DNA from: Flavobacterium flevense
GTDB lineage: Bacteria > Bacteroidota > Bacteroidia > Flavobacteriales > Flavobacteriaceae
DNA length: 64,000 nucleotides
Direction of reading: 5' to 3'
Assembly: GCF_900142775.1 (NCBI RefSeq)
Contig: NZ_FRCC01000006.1
Location: 1-64,000 of the forward strand
A model generated the notes under the pieces. That model was not told where the DNA came from. It ran no database searches and saw only the letters and a list, made by a program, of their open reading frames with translations. A program made the position numbers and the translations under genes. Positions 14,845 to 23,262 of the stretch are shown one piece after another (the first letter of the stretch is position 1; every line of letters starts with the position of its first letter).

Positions 14845-16110
14845 TTATTTAAATCTTAAATCCCAGGAAGCAGTAATTGAGTATATCCAGAAATAATTCC
14901 CGGGATCAAAACTGATTTCCTGATGTGCAACATCAAATTGTATTCCCCAGGCATTTTTATCTTTTGTAGTGGTAAAGAAATATCCCAAATTTAAACGTTG
15001 TGTCTTTAAATTAATAATGGCAGCGTCATTGGCATCAAATATAAACTGGTTTACTTCCGGAGAAATCCCCATACTAAATAAGATACTAATATAGTTATCA
15101 GCATTACTACGGTATTTTCTGTAATTTAATGCTGCCGAAGTACTAGTGCCACTGTCACCAGGAGTGAAATAAGGACGTAATGACCAATAACTGTTTCCGG
15201 TATACCAGCCAATGGCACCTGTATAAATTGTGGTTGTTGTACTGTATTGTAAGGTTCTGAATCCAGCTGAAATTTCTAAACTATGGGGTAATGATTTATA
15301 CAATTCAGCTCCGTATCTAAAGTCAGGAAAAATAAAACTATTAGCATATCCTACATTTAGATAAGCGTATAATCCTTTAGCTATTTTTGGGTACATATCT
15401 ATTTCAACCTGAGCTCCGTTTTCATTAAAGCGTCGATTGAAATTTAGTTTACCAATAATGCTTCCGTACTTTGTTTGTTTACCATAACTCAACGTATAAT
15501 ACTGCATCGGGTCAAACACTTTAGAATATAAATCGACAGAAGCTCGTACTCCGATAGTATTTGTTCTAAGGGTACTGTTTAGACTCTCCAGAAAATCTTG
15601 TGCATCCTGATTTTCGGGATTTTTAGCTATAAGGTCTTTTATCACACTTTGTGCTTCCAGCGGATTTTTAGTATTTTTTAATGCACCAGCTTCCAATAAA
15701 GTAATCTCAGGGTCGTTTGGGAAAATTTTTAATGCTGATTTAGACATCTCTATTGCCTGATAAGGCGCATCGCTCCAGGATTCATTTTTAATGGCAGCAA
15801 TCCAGTTTTCCTTGTTTTCAGGTGCTTTTTCGATAACATAAGCAAACTCTTTTCGGGCTTTTTTATAATTACCATCCCAGGAATATGTAGAAGCCAGAAA
15901 AGTACGAATTTCATGGTAGTTGGGGTATTTTGTTAAAATGTTTTCTAGGGTATCTTGCGCTTGTTTTCTTTGCTGATTAAAAGCCAGATTGCGTGCTGTT
16001 TCAAATGAAGCATCAGGGTTTCCATTGTAACTTACCTGAGCTTGCGTTTGTAAAAACCAGGCAAAAGTAAATAATATTGATAATTTGATAATAGGTTTGC
16101 TTATCATCAT
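14845..16110 (-). CDS. TPR plus YaiO-family outer-membrane beta-barrel protein
   Basis: A 421-residue secreted protein. After a signal peptide (about residues 1-24, KLSILFTFAWFLQTQAQ), TPR repeats span about residues 30-170. A beta-barrel of the YaiO type (about 185-421) ends in the aromatic terminal strand TASWDLRFK. TPR plus outer-membrane barrel is the architecture of polysaccharide exporters such as PgaA or BcsC, so export of the polymer made by the neighbouring glycosyltransferase is a reasonable inference. It is the last gene of a five-gene operon; its start overlaps the LtaS-like gene by 4 bases. Confidence 0.75.
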   Translation of the reverse strand: MMISKPIIKLSILFTFAWFLQTQAQVSYNGNPDASFETARNLAFNQQRKQAQDTLENILTKYPNYHEIRTFLASTYSWDGNYKKARKEFAYVIEKAPENKENWIAAIKNESWSDAPYQAIEMSKSALKIFPNDPEITLLEAGALKNTKNPLEAQSVIKDLIAKNPENQDAQDFLESLNSTLRTNTIGVRASVDLYSKVFDPMQYYTLSYGKQTKYGSIIGKLNFNRRFNENGAQVEIDMYPKIAKGLYAYLNVGYANSFIFPDFRYGAELYKSLPHSLEISAGFRTLQYSTTTTIYTGAIGWYTGNSYWSLRPYFTPGDSGTSTSAALNYRKYRSNADNYISILFSMGISPEVNQFIFDANDAAIINLKTQRLNLGYFFTTTKDKNAWGIQFDVAHQEISFDPGNYFWIYSITASWDLRFK

Positions 16111-18536
16111 CTTAATTCGTTTTTAAATTTCATAAATTCACTGTTGTTAGGGTATTTTTGAAGCATACTGTCAATCGATTTTTTTGCCAGGGCTAAATGA
16201 TTCGTTCTTTGGTATGCTTTGGCTAATTTAATACCTAATTCTGGATTTTTAACTTCGTTTTTTAATGCTTTTTTAGCAATGTCAATTCCCTTGTTATCTT
16301 GATTTGACCACCAATAAATATCCATTAAGGCAAGGTAGCTGTCATAATAATAGGGTGTTCTTTTAACAACCTCTAATAGCTCTTTTTCAGCGTTTTTATA
16401 ATCTTTGTCCCAAGCTAATGTCCTGCCTTTTAAGGTTCTTACATCAGCATAATTAGGAAGTTCGTTTAAAATGTAATTGCACAAAATGCGGGCTTCTTTT
16501 CGTTTGTTGTTAAAGGCTAATTCTCTGGCTTTAAGGAAAATCTGATCGTAATTTAATCCTTTGGTTTCTTTTCTGATTACTGCTAGTTCTTCTTTCGAAA
16601 ATTCAAAGGAAGCCTTGCTGTAAATAAGTAATGATTTTGGTAGAATTTTATTTTTTTGAGTCAGATAAGCATTCAGTTTTTTAGTTTCCTGTAGACTATC
16701 TTCAATAGTTTTAAGCAACTCACGATTACTAATTTTAGAAGTTTCAAAGTTTTCATCTATTTGAAATAAATCACCGTTAGAGTATAAATAATCTTTATAG
16801 ATAAATTCATTAATAATTCCTTTGTTTTGCATAATGGGAATTTTATGAATGTTTCTAAAACTTTTCACAGTATCTAATCCTGAACTCATCCAGGCTATTT
16901 TTTCAATTTTGTTATCCATTTTATAATTGTTCATTAAAAAGGAAACTAAACTTGGGGTAATGTCCCAATGTGATGAAACAGATTTAAAAGTCTGTGTTTT
17001 TTTCAACATTGGACTATAAATATATAGCGGGACATGAAAACGACACAATTTGTCTTTTTGTTCAATTGGAATCAAACGGTGATCTCCTGTAATTACAAAA
17101 ATAGTATTGTTGTAATCAGGTCTTTTTGCATAAGCTTCCATAAAAGTTTGTATCGAATGATCCGTGTACAATAATGAAGCATAAATATTTTTATAAGTTT
17201 CAACCTCCGATTTTGAAAGCGCCATGTTTTTATCGGATGCAGTAATGGCATCTACTTTTTTCAGATATGCTTCTCTTTCAGGAAAATCAAAAGGTTCATG
17301 ATTGGTCAATGTCATGATTATATCTAAACGAGGTCCTTTTTTAGACTGAATTTCGTTAAGTGTTTTTCTGAAAATCTCAGCATCAGGATAACCCCAGGTA
17401 AAACCTTCAGCATTAGCTTTCGTTTTATGATAACTTGAATCAAATTTATTGATATCTATAATGTTGTCTATATTATTATATTCTAAAAAATTATTTCGAT
17501 GGTCAAAACTGGATTCGTCTCCACAATAAAAAGCAGTGTTGTAACCATTAGATTTTAAAATACTAATTAACGAACTGTGTGCAGGTAAAGGTTTCATTTC
17601 TAAAAATCCTTTGTCTCCATACGGAAGTGAACCTAAAATAGAAGGCAAAGCACCAAAAGTGCGACCAGCATTACTAACAAAATTTTCCCAATACAAGGAT
17701 TTTGGAATCATAGAGTCCAGATAGGGAGTAAAACCTCTATTGGCATTTTTCCCAATAAATTCATCACCTAAACCTTCAACAATAATCATAACGATGTTAG
17801 GCTTCTCCTCATTAATTTCGAAAAAAGGAGCTAAAACATCTGGAGTTGACGAGGATGGTTTTAATAGAGGAAATTCTTTTTTGTACGTTAAGTTTGCTGC
17901 ATTAAATTGATTTTTATCTTCTTGAAACTGGATAATAGCATTAGAAAAATAAGCCAATTTATTTTGAAATAATGATTCAGTAACTTCAGGAATGATGAGT
18001 TTAATTCCTAGACAAAACACTGTAGCTATTGCTGTTCCTATGTATAGCTTTTTTAGAACTATTTTTCGGGAAATGTATTTGTTTATGGTCCAAAACAAAA
18101 ATGGAAATAAAATAAATGGTATAAAATACAGTATCGAAAAAGATTCCGAAGCTGTAACGGTTGTATATATATCGCTGGCTGAATATCCTAAAAAATCGGC
18201 TCCCAGATTAACTAATGTGGTTAGATGGTATTTAGTCAGCGCAAATTGACCAATAATAATAAGTGTAAAAAGAATTTTTACAGGAAGATCTTTCCAGCTT
18301 TTTTTAGTGTAATATAAAGCAATGTAAATAGGCAGACATAAAAGACTAATGATGAATATAGTCCAGAAATCATTAATTAGTTTGTAAAATAAGGTGCTGC
18401 CAATATTGGGAATTTTAATTCCGATATAGCATTTAGCAATTATTTCAAAAATGCTAATCAACCAGAAAGTGAATGCCATGGAAAGGCACAAGAAGCCGTA
18501 ATTAAAGGAATTCTTTAATTGTTGATTGTTATCCAT
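16107..18536 (-). CDS. LtaS-like membrane phosphotransferase/sulfatase with C-terminal TPRs
   Basis: An 809-residue inner-membrane enzyme. About five membrane helices fill residues 1-185. An alkaline-phosphatase-superfamily domain spans about 245-560: PNIVMIIVEGLGDEFIG with the metal-binding glutamate, a likely threonine nucleophile in NAGRTFGALPSIL, and ITGDHRLIP with the metal-binding Asp-His. The C-terminal 170 residues are TPRs. LtaS relatives move phosphoglycerol or phosphoethanolamine onto surface polymers; here the polymer may be that of the adjacent glycosyltransferase. Its TPR part (ARELAFNNKRKEAR, PNYADVRTLKGRTLAWDKDY) closely resembles that of the downstream YaiO-like protein (ARNLAFNQQRKQAQ, PNYHEIRTFLASTYSWDGNY), so one was copied from the other. 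Confidence 0.8.
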   Translation of the reverse strand: MDNNQQLKNSFNYGFLCLSMAFTFWLISIFEIIAKCYIGIKIPNIGSTLFYKLINDFWTIFIISLLCLPIYIALYYTKKSWKDLPVKILFTLIIIGQFALTKYHLTTLVNLGADFLGYSASDIYTTVTASESFSILYFIPFILFPFLFWTINKYISRKIVLKKLYIGTAIATVFCLGIKLIIPEVTESLFQNKLAYFSNAIIQFQEDKNQFNAANLTYKKEFPLLKPSSSTPDVLAPFFEINEEKPNIVMIIVEGLGDEFIGKNANRGFTPYLDSMIPKSLYWENFVSNAGRTFGALPSILGSLPYGDKGFLEMKPLPAHSSLISILKSNGYNTAFYCGDESSFDHRNNFLEYNNIDNIIDINKFDSSYHKTKANAEGFTWGYPDAEIFRKTLNEIQSKKGPRLDIIMTLTNHEPFDFPEREAYLKKVDAITASDKNMALSKSEVETYKNIYASLLYTDHSIQTFMEAYAKRPDYNNTIFVITGDHRLIPIEQKDKLCRFHVPLYIYSPMLKKTQTFKSVSSHWDITPSLVSFLMNNYKMDNKIEKIAWMSSGLDTVKSFRNIHKIPIMQNKGIINEFIYKDYLYSNGDLFQIDENFETSKISNRELLKTIEDSLQETKKLNAYLTQKNKILPKSLLIYSKASFEFSKEELAVIRKETKGLNYDQIFLKARELAFNNKRKEARILCNYILNELPNYADVRTLKGRTLAWDKDYKNAEKELLEVVKRTPYYYDSYLALMDIYWWSNQDNKGIDIAKKALKNEVKNPELGIKLAKAYQRTNHLALAKKSIDSMLQKYPNNSEFMKFKNELR

Positions 18537-18566
18537 TTAATGAAAATTTTGTGTTTTTTAAATTGG

Positions 18567-19997
18567 TTAGTTAGTAGTCATTCCTTTGCGTGTCATTTCG
18601 CCCCATTTAATTTTTTTATTAAAATAGTAGTCAAAATTTCCTTTTAAGGCAGCATATAAGATGAATGGATGATTCAATATTGGCTCAGTAAAAGCTGTTT
18701 TTATAAGTTGTAAGCCCATCCCTTTTTTACGATATTGATGATAGGTAAGTTCTTCTGTTATTATGGTAATTATAGAAAACATTACCGTAAAAAGATAGGC
18801 AACAAATAAAAACAGTAAAGCATAATCCCAAAGAACATTGTTTGTTACAATAAGCAAAGAAAAGTAAAATAATCCTAAAATTTCAACAATAGGAGCTGCT
18901 CTTTCAAATAAAAACCAATATGGATAACTAATTGTTCCTAAAGCATGGTATTTAGGATTAAATCCAATTTTTTTATGTTTTTTTAGGGTTTCTATAGTCC
19001 CGCGAGTCCATCGGTTTCTTTGTGAAATAAATATTTTATAAGTATCAGGTGCTTCCGTCCAGCAAAGTGGGTCAGGAATATAGGCTACTCTGTATTTGAC
19101 TTTTTTTTCTTCCATGTGGCGTCTCATTCTTACAATGATTTCCATGTCTTCACCTACAGTTTTAGTGTCGTATCCGCCTACTTCCAAGGCTATTTTTTTA
19201 TCAAATAATCCAAAAGCTCCAGAGATTACTAATAGTCCATTGAGTTTACTCCAAGCCATACGACCTAATAAAAAAGCTCTCAGATATTCTAAAATTTGCC
19301 CTCTAACAATTCTGTTTTTCGGGAAATTGATATCCAGTAATTTTCCGTCTTTTATTGTGCAGGAATTGGCAATTCTAATCACACCACCGGCAGCAATAAC
19401 TTTTTCATCAGTAGCTTCAAGAAAAGGTTTTACCATTTTTTGTAATGAATCTTCAAGTAGTAAACAGTCAACATCTATACAAGCAACATACTTATTGGTA
19501 CTAATGTTTAATCCTAAATTTAGAGCATCAGCTTTTCCGCCATTTTCTTTATCTACTACAATTAATTTTTCAAATGCGGGGTTAGTCGATTTGAAAACCC
19601 CTTGTCTAAGTGGTTTTGTTTCAATTTGATAATTAATTAAATAATCTACCTTAACCAAATCATAAGCCACAATAAGTTTCTCTAAACTATCATCTTTACT
19701 ACCATCATTTACAATGATAACATCATAATTTACATAATGATTAGAAAGTAATGAGCGAACATTTTCTACAATATTTAAACTTTCATTGTAAGCAGGGGCA
19801 ATAATTGAAATAGAAGGAGAAATAGAAGAAGATAAAATATTAGAATAGTTTACAAAGCTATTTTTCTTCATGTAATTTACTGTTTCAAAGGCGGATATGA
19901 TAGCTAAAATAATGTAGGATAAAATAGCTGCTATTGCAAATCCAAAAAAGAAATAGTCAAAAATATCTATAAGCTGTTGGGGTATATTTAGAGTCAT
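18567..19997 (-). CDS. Membrane family 2 glycosyltransferase (polymer synthase type)
   Basis: A 476-residue processive-type GT2 enzyme. One N-terminal helix (FDYFFFGFAIAAILSYIIL) precedes the catalytic domain with SIIAPAYNES, VIIVNDGSKDDS, DKENGGKADALNLGL, the ACIDVDCLL acid pair, VGEDMEI with the catalytic base region, and QRNRWTRG (QxxRW) that marks processive synthases such as PgaC, BcsA and hyaluronan synthase. Three or more C-terminal helices follow (ILGLFYFSLLIVTNN, ALLFLFVAYLFTVMFSIITI). It should polymerise an activated sugar at the inner membrane; sugar identity cannot be read from the sequence. Spacings of 2 and 30 bases to its neighbours indicate an operon. Confidence 0.88.
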   Translation of the reverse strand: MTLNIPQQLIDIFDYFFFGFAIAAILSYIILAIISAFETVNYMKKNSFVNYSNILSSSISPSISIIAPAYNESLNIVENVRSLLSNHYVNYDVIIVNDGSKDDSLEKLIVAYDLVKVDYLINYQIETKPLRQGVFKSTNPAFEKLIVVDKENGGKADALNLGLNISTNKYVACIDVDCLLLEDSLQKMVKPFLEATDEKVIAAGGVIRIANSCTIKDGKLLDINFPKNRIVRGQILEYLRAFLLGRMAWSKLNGLLVISGAFGLFDKKIALEVGGYDTKTVGEDMEIIVRMRRHMEEKKVKYRVAYIPDPLCWTEAPDTYKIFISQRNRWTRGTIETLKKHKKIGFNPKYHALGTISYPYWFLFERAAPIVEILGLFYFSLLIVTNNVLWDYALLFLFVAYLFTVMFSIITIITEELTYHQYRKKGMGLQLIKTAFTEPILNHPFILYAALKGNFDYYFNKKIKWGEMTRKGMTTN

Positions 19998-19999
19998 AA

Positions 20000-21103
20000 T
20001 TAACTAGCTATGGTTAGGTCTTTGTCTATTGAAAAATCAGGGGTAATTGTATTGACTTTAAACGTATTATCGGTGTCAACAGTAATTAAATTCATGATTT
20101 TCATTACAGAGACTCTGATATAAAAATTCTCATGCTGTATGTGTTCTTTAATAAATGGGATGTCGTCTGGCATGGCCATTTCTTCCATCATTTTAAAAAA
20201 GGCTATTTGTTCCTCCAGGCATCTGCTAAAGAGATCTGTTTTAATTATTTCAACCGCTTCAAAAATTCCTAAATGATTGACGATATTTATGGCTTCAATC
20301 CTGATTTCGGTATTAGTATGGTTCAAAAGTGATTTAATAGCTTCTTGCGCTTCATATTGATTGTAGATTCGTGCTAATTTTAAAGTAAACAAAACTACAG
20401 AATCGTTTTTAGAGAGCAACCATTTAGACATATCGGGAATCTCCAGATTATTGAATTTATTTAAAATTTCTAATAATTGAATTTGATCCCATTCGGATAA
20501 ATTGCTTTCTAATACATCTAAAAACTCCAGTCCGTCAAAACGGAATAACTTCACTAAGTATTTTTGAATTTCATTACGAACTTCTTTTTTAGGATGATTA
20601 ATCAATGGGATAATTTCGTCATGAGCTTCTTTAATTTCAAATTGTGTTAACTCCCTGACAGAACGAGCTACAGCATCCCATTTTTTACTTTTTAGTGTAG
20701 ATGTAGCTGAATTAATCAAACCTGTTTTATAATATAAATTTTGAATTGCATCAGCAGTTTCTCCTGAAATTTCATTCTTTAATTTTAAAAAAGTATTAAT
20801 AATAAGTTTTCGTTTCAAACGATTATGCGAAGATTTAGCTAAATAAGCTATTATTTTTTGTTGCTGTTCATTATTTTCCGGATCATCATCAGCATATAAA
20901 TATTCGATTAAATCTGCTTCGTATTTTTTTTTATACGTAGCTTCTATTCGTCCTTTTATTCTCAATCGGCTTCTAAGACTTTTTAAATATATCATTAAAC
21001 CCATTATGATTGCCATAAAAAGGAAAGATACATAAGCACAAAACTGGATGATTGGATGCGAATTTTGAAACGCATCAATACTATTTTGGATTAAATCTGA
21101 CAT
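20000..21103 (-). CDS. Membrane-anchored HEAT-repeat protein
   Basis: A 367-residue protein with one N-terminal membrane helix (PIIQFCAYVSFLFMAIIMGLM), a basic segment, and a cytoplasmic helical-repeat region of about 300 residues with HEAT-like units (EIIPLINHPKKEVRNEIQKY, SLLNHTNTEIRIEAINIVNH, HIQHENFYIRVSVMKIMNLI). No catalytic motif is visible. Lying 2 bases from the glycosyltransferase gene and 18 bases from the response regulator, it may be a scaffold or regulator that couples the two. Family is not recognised beyond the repeats. Confidence 0.75.
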   Translation of the reverse strand: MSDLIQNSIDAFQNSHPIIQFCAYVSFLFMAIIMGLMIYLKSLRSRLRIKGRIEATYKKKYEADLIEYLYADDDPENNEQQQKIIAYLAKSSHNRLKRKLIINTFLKLKNEISGETADAIQNLYYKTGLINSATSTLKSKKWDAVARSVRELTQFEIKEAHDEIIPLINHPKKEVRNEIQKYLVKLFRFDGLEFLDVLESNLSEWDQIQLLEILNKFNNLEIPDMSKWLLSKNDSVVLFTLKLARIYNQYEAQEAIKSLLNHTNTEIRIEAINIVNHLGIFEAVEIIKTDLFSRCLEEQIAFFKMMEEMAMPDDIPFIKEHIQHENFYIRVSVMKIMNLITVDTDNTFKVNTITPDFSIDKDLTIAS

Positions 21104-21121
21104 AATAGTTGGTTTAGAGCT

Positions 21122-21490
21122 TTATTGCAATAACCTTTTAATACGAATAACTAATTCATTGGGACTAAAAGGTTTACTCATGAAGTCATTAGCGCCTAAA
21201 TTAAAAGCGTTTAAAACCATTTCTTCCTGACCTGCTGAAGAAAAAACTACAATAGGAGTTTTCATTTCCAGTTTGTTTCTTACATGACTTATTACTTCGA
21301 GTCCACTTATAAAAGGCATCATGATATCGGTAAGAATCATGTCAGGTCTGTTGTCTTCAATAAGATTTACAGCTTCTTTTCCATTGGTGGCTATTAAGAG
21401 TTGGTATCCTTCTTTTTCTAATTTGAATTGTAAGAGTTTTGAAAGAATAGAATTATCCTCTGCAAGAACAATTTTTTTTGAAAGATTCAT
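21122..21490 (-). CDS. Single-domain response regulator (CheY-like)
   Basis: A 122-residue receiver domain with no output domain. Acidic pocket is in VLAEDNS, the phosphoacceptor aspartate is in MILTDIMMPF near residue 56, the switch serine in VVFSSAG and the conserved lysine in MSKPFSP. It is the first gene of the five-gene polymer operon and likely acts by protein contact, perhaps with the HEAT protein. No histidine kinase lies beside it, so its kinase is elsewhere. Confidence 0.88.
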   Translation of the reverse strand: MNLSKKIVLAEDNSILSKLLQFKLEKEGYQLLIATNGKEAVNLIEDNRPDMILTDIMMPFISGLEVISHVRNKLEMKTPIVVFSSAGQEEMVLNAFNLGANDFMSKPFSPNELVIRIKRLLQ

Positions 21491-21743
21491 TTGGTTTAAG
21501 TTAGGTTAAGATTTGGGGCGTTTTTTCTTAATCCAAATGTATTAAAGTTTTATGATAAAATCGATAAAGTGACTAAAAATATCGATGAAATGCACTTTTT
21601 TTTAATTTTTTGTAATAAAATAAATCTGTTTATAAAATAAAAATATTTAAAAAAGAGAGAGAAAGGTAATTTTAAAAAATGGTAAAAAAGGAAAAATTTA
21701 AAGAGAATATAAACTTACAAGACAATGTAGATTGATAGTTATC

Positions 21744-21789
21744 AAAACCCTTCAAAAACGCCCAGCCCAAAAAGTGCAAAATCATATTT
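21744..21789 (-). repeat. 46-bp copy of the DUF2400 gene 3' end
   Basis: These 46 bases match 22409-22454 exactly, the last coding bases of the DUF2400/TIGR02757 gene. On the minus strand the copy ends in a TGA stop after ...KYDFALFGLGVFEGF. Upstream of it the frame stays open but is no longer similar enough to be that gene (reading DSKSKTLISDYFTTIQNYP). It looks like a recombined or converted gene end. Confidence 0.85.
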
Positions 21790-21860
21790 TACAGGATAGT
21801 TTTGGATTGTAGTGAAGTAGTCAGAAATTAAGGTTTTAGATTTGGAATCTGGTATAAAAA

Positions 21861-21886
21861 AAATGGCAACTTAAAAGTTGCCATTT
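21861..21886 (-). terminator. Hairpin terminator of a lost minus-strand gene
   Basis: A 12-bp stem AAATGGCAACTT/AAGTTGCCATTT with a 2-base loop; on the minus strand a run of T follows. It lies about 70 bases beyond the stop of the diverged gene-end copy (21957), so that remnant probably belonged to a transcribed gene. Confidence 0.65.
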
Positions 21887-21956
21887 GTTAAAGTGTAAAA
21901 AAAAATTATTGTAAAATGATTTTTTGCGTATGCAATAATTTTTTTAGTAAATCTGT

Positions 21957-22058
21957 TTAAAAACCTTCAAGTGCTCCAAGTCCTAAAAGAGCAAAAAAGT
22001 ATCTTTCCGAGTTTTTGTTGTCAGGAAATTTGATTTGAATCTTGAGTTTAATACTTTT
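21957..22058 (-). pseudogene. Diverged second copy of a DUF2400-type gene end
   Basis: With no ATG start, the minus strand reads about 33 codons ending ERYFFALLGLGALEGF and TAA at 21957-21959. The last 16 residues match KYDFALFGLGVFEGF of the nearby DUF2400 protein at most positions, though the DNA has diverged. It is followed by a hairpin terminator. It is either an old duplicate end of that gene or the tail of another protein family sharing this C-terminal motif. Confidence 0.5.
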
Positions 22059-22079
22059 TTATTATTTAAATATCTCTCG

Positions 22080-22087
22080 TAACTTTG
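22080..22087 (+). promoter_or_regulatory. -7 box upstream of the 97-aa ORF
   Basis: TAACTTTG fits TAnnTTTG and lies 29 bases before the start codon at 22117. The -33 element is not clear. Confidence 0.4.
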
Positions 22088-22116
22088 TCTTATCTTAAAT
22101 TAAATTAGGAAACAAA

Positions 22117-22410
22117 ATGAAAAATAGAATTGAAATTGATGGGACAAATGATGCTGTTTGGAATTCTGATGAAGCCAGAGCAAGTTGGAATATAGCTACA
22201 TTATTGACTATTAAAAAAGATTTAAAAATGGGTGATAGTAGTTTAATTACCCTGCCCGCCTATAATGTTGATAATATTGTAAATAATGTATTGGCTTGTT
22301 TAAAATATTATATTGTAAATTTTGAAGAAAATTTCACATATACAGTCAATTTTAATACAATTGAATTAACGAGAATTGGTAATAATGAATATTTTAAAAT
22401 TGATATTTAA
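22117..22410 (+). CDS. Orphan 97-residue protein between duplicated gene ends
   Basis: ATG 22117 to TAA 22410 encodes MKNRIEIDGTNDAVWNSDEA and onward, ending NTIELTRIGNNEYFKIDI. It is soluble, mildly acidic, with no signal peptide or known motif; the alternating pattern suggests a small alpha/beta fold. A purine-rich AGGAAACAAA precedes the start and a -7 box lies 29 bases upstream, so it may be expressed. Its stop overlaps the DUF2400 stop in the opposite direction. Sitting between a gene 3' end and its copy, it may be cargo of a small inserted segment. I do not recognise the family. Confidence 0.6.
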   Translation: MKNRIEIDGTNDAVWNSDEARASWNIATLLTIKKDLKMGDSSLITLPAYNVDNIVNNVLACLKYYIVNFEENFTYTVNFNTIELTRIGNNEYFKIDI

Positions 22411-23171
22411 AACCCTTCAAAAACGCCCAGCCCAAAAAGTGCAAAATCATATTTCACCGGATCATGAGGATCTAATTCTCTAAGTTTAGAATCCAGTTCA
22501 AAAAGTGCTTTGCCGTCATTCTGTTTGCGACTAAGAATACCTAATTTTCGGGCTACATTTCCAGAATGTACATCCAGCGGACAAGAAAGCAGAGCAGGAG
22601 GAATGCTTTTCCAAATCCCTAAATCCACACTTTTGTTGTCCTGACGACACATCCAACGCAGGTACATGTTAATCCGTTTAGCCGCAGAATTATTTAATGG
22701 ATCAGAAATATGTTTTTGGGTGCGGGCTGCATGCGGAATTTCAAAAAAGATTTTCTTGAATTCAGAGATGCTTTTTTGCATGGAATGGGCTTCCTGGTTT
22801 TTTGAAAAAACAGCTTCCAGTCCGCCATGATTTTTGTAGATGTTTTGTAATGATTGGATAAAACCGATAAAATCCTGACCATTAAAGGTACGGTGTACAA
22901 AGTTTTCAAGTCGTTCTAAGTCAGTGTCAGTATGAGACATCACAAAATCATAAGGCGCATTGCCCATCAATTCCATCATGCGATGGCTATTCTTAATGAT
23001 CATCTTTCTGTTTCCCCAGGCAATCGTAGCGCTTAAAAAACCGGCAATCTCTATATCTTCTTTTTGAGTAAATAAATGCGGAATTTGCACCGGATCACTT
23101 TCAATAAAATCAAGTGTATTGTATTGCAATACTTTTTCGTCCAGAAAATCTTTGAGTTCAGCTTTGTTCAT
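22407..23171 (-). CDS. DUF2400 / TIGR02757 family protein
   Basis: A 254-residue cytoplasmic protein, MNKAELKDFLDEKVLQYNTL at the start, with AGFLSATIAWGNRKMIIKNS, FNGQDFIGFIQSLQNIY and MYLRWMCRQD followed by PLDVHSGNVARKLGIL near residues 195-210. These features mark the TIGR02757 family, related to helix-hairpin-helix base-excision enzymes; its activity is not established. The C-terminus DPVKYDFALFGLGVFEGF is duplicated downstream. Length is normal. It shares no clear operon with the ABC ATPase 91 bases upstream, and that gap carries part of a dispersed repeat (TATCTTAGATTCTTAGCC). Confidence 0.85.
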   Translation of the reverse strand: MNKAELKDFLDEKVLQYNTLDFIESDPVQIPHLFTQKEDIEIAGFLSATIAWGNRKMIIKNSHRMMELMGNAPYDFVMSHTDTDLERLENFVHRTFNGQDFIGFIQSLQNIYKNHGGLEAVFSKNQEAHSMQKSISEFKKIFFEIPHAARTQKHISDPLNNSAAKRINMYLRWMCRQDNKSVDLGIWKSIPPALLSCPLDVHSGNVARKLGILSRKQNDGKALFELDSKLRELDPHDPVKYDFALFGLGVFEGF

Positions 23172-23262
23172 TCTTTTGTTGGAGAAGCTTAAAGGTTTAA
23201 AAGTTTAAAATGCAAGTAATGAGTTTGGCAGTATCTTAGATTCTTAGCCACTCAGTTACTTT

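Larger units (their letters stand above)
21491..22116. other. Spacer with gene-end remnants
   Basis: No intact gene. It contains an AT-rich stretch upstream of the response regulator, a 46-bp copy of the 3' end of the DUF2400 gene, a hairpin, a diverged second copy of that gene end, and a -7 promoter box for the 97-aa ORF; each is listed separately. Confidence 0.6.

Noticed and set aside
14633..14896. Plus-strand 87-aa frame over the palindrome
   Set aside because: It lies across the nested palindrome and the antisense end of the YaiO-like gene; no RBS and no protein-like features.
19096..19629. 177-aa plus-strand frame inside the glycosyltransferase gene
   Set aside because: Antisense to a well-supported GT2 gene with all catalytic motifs; no RBS.
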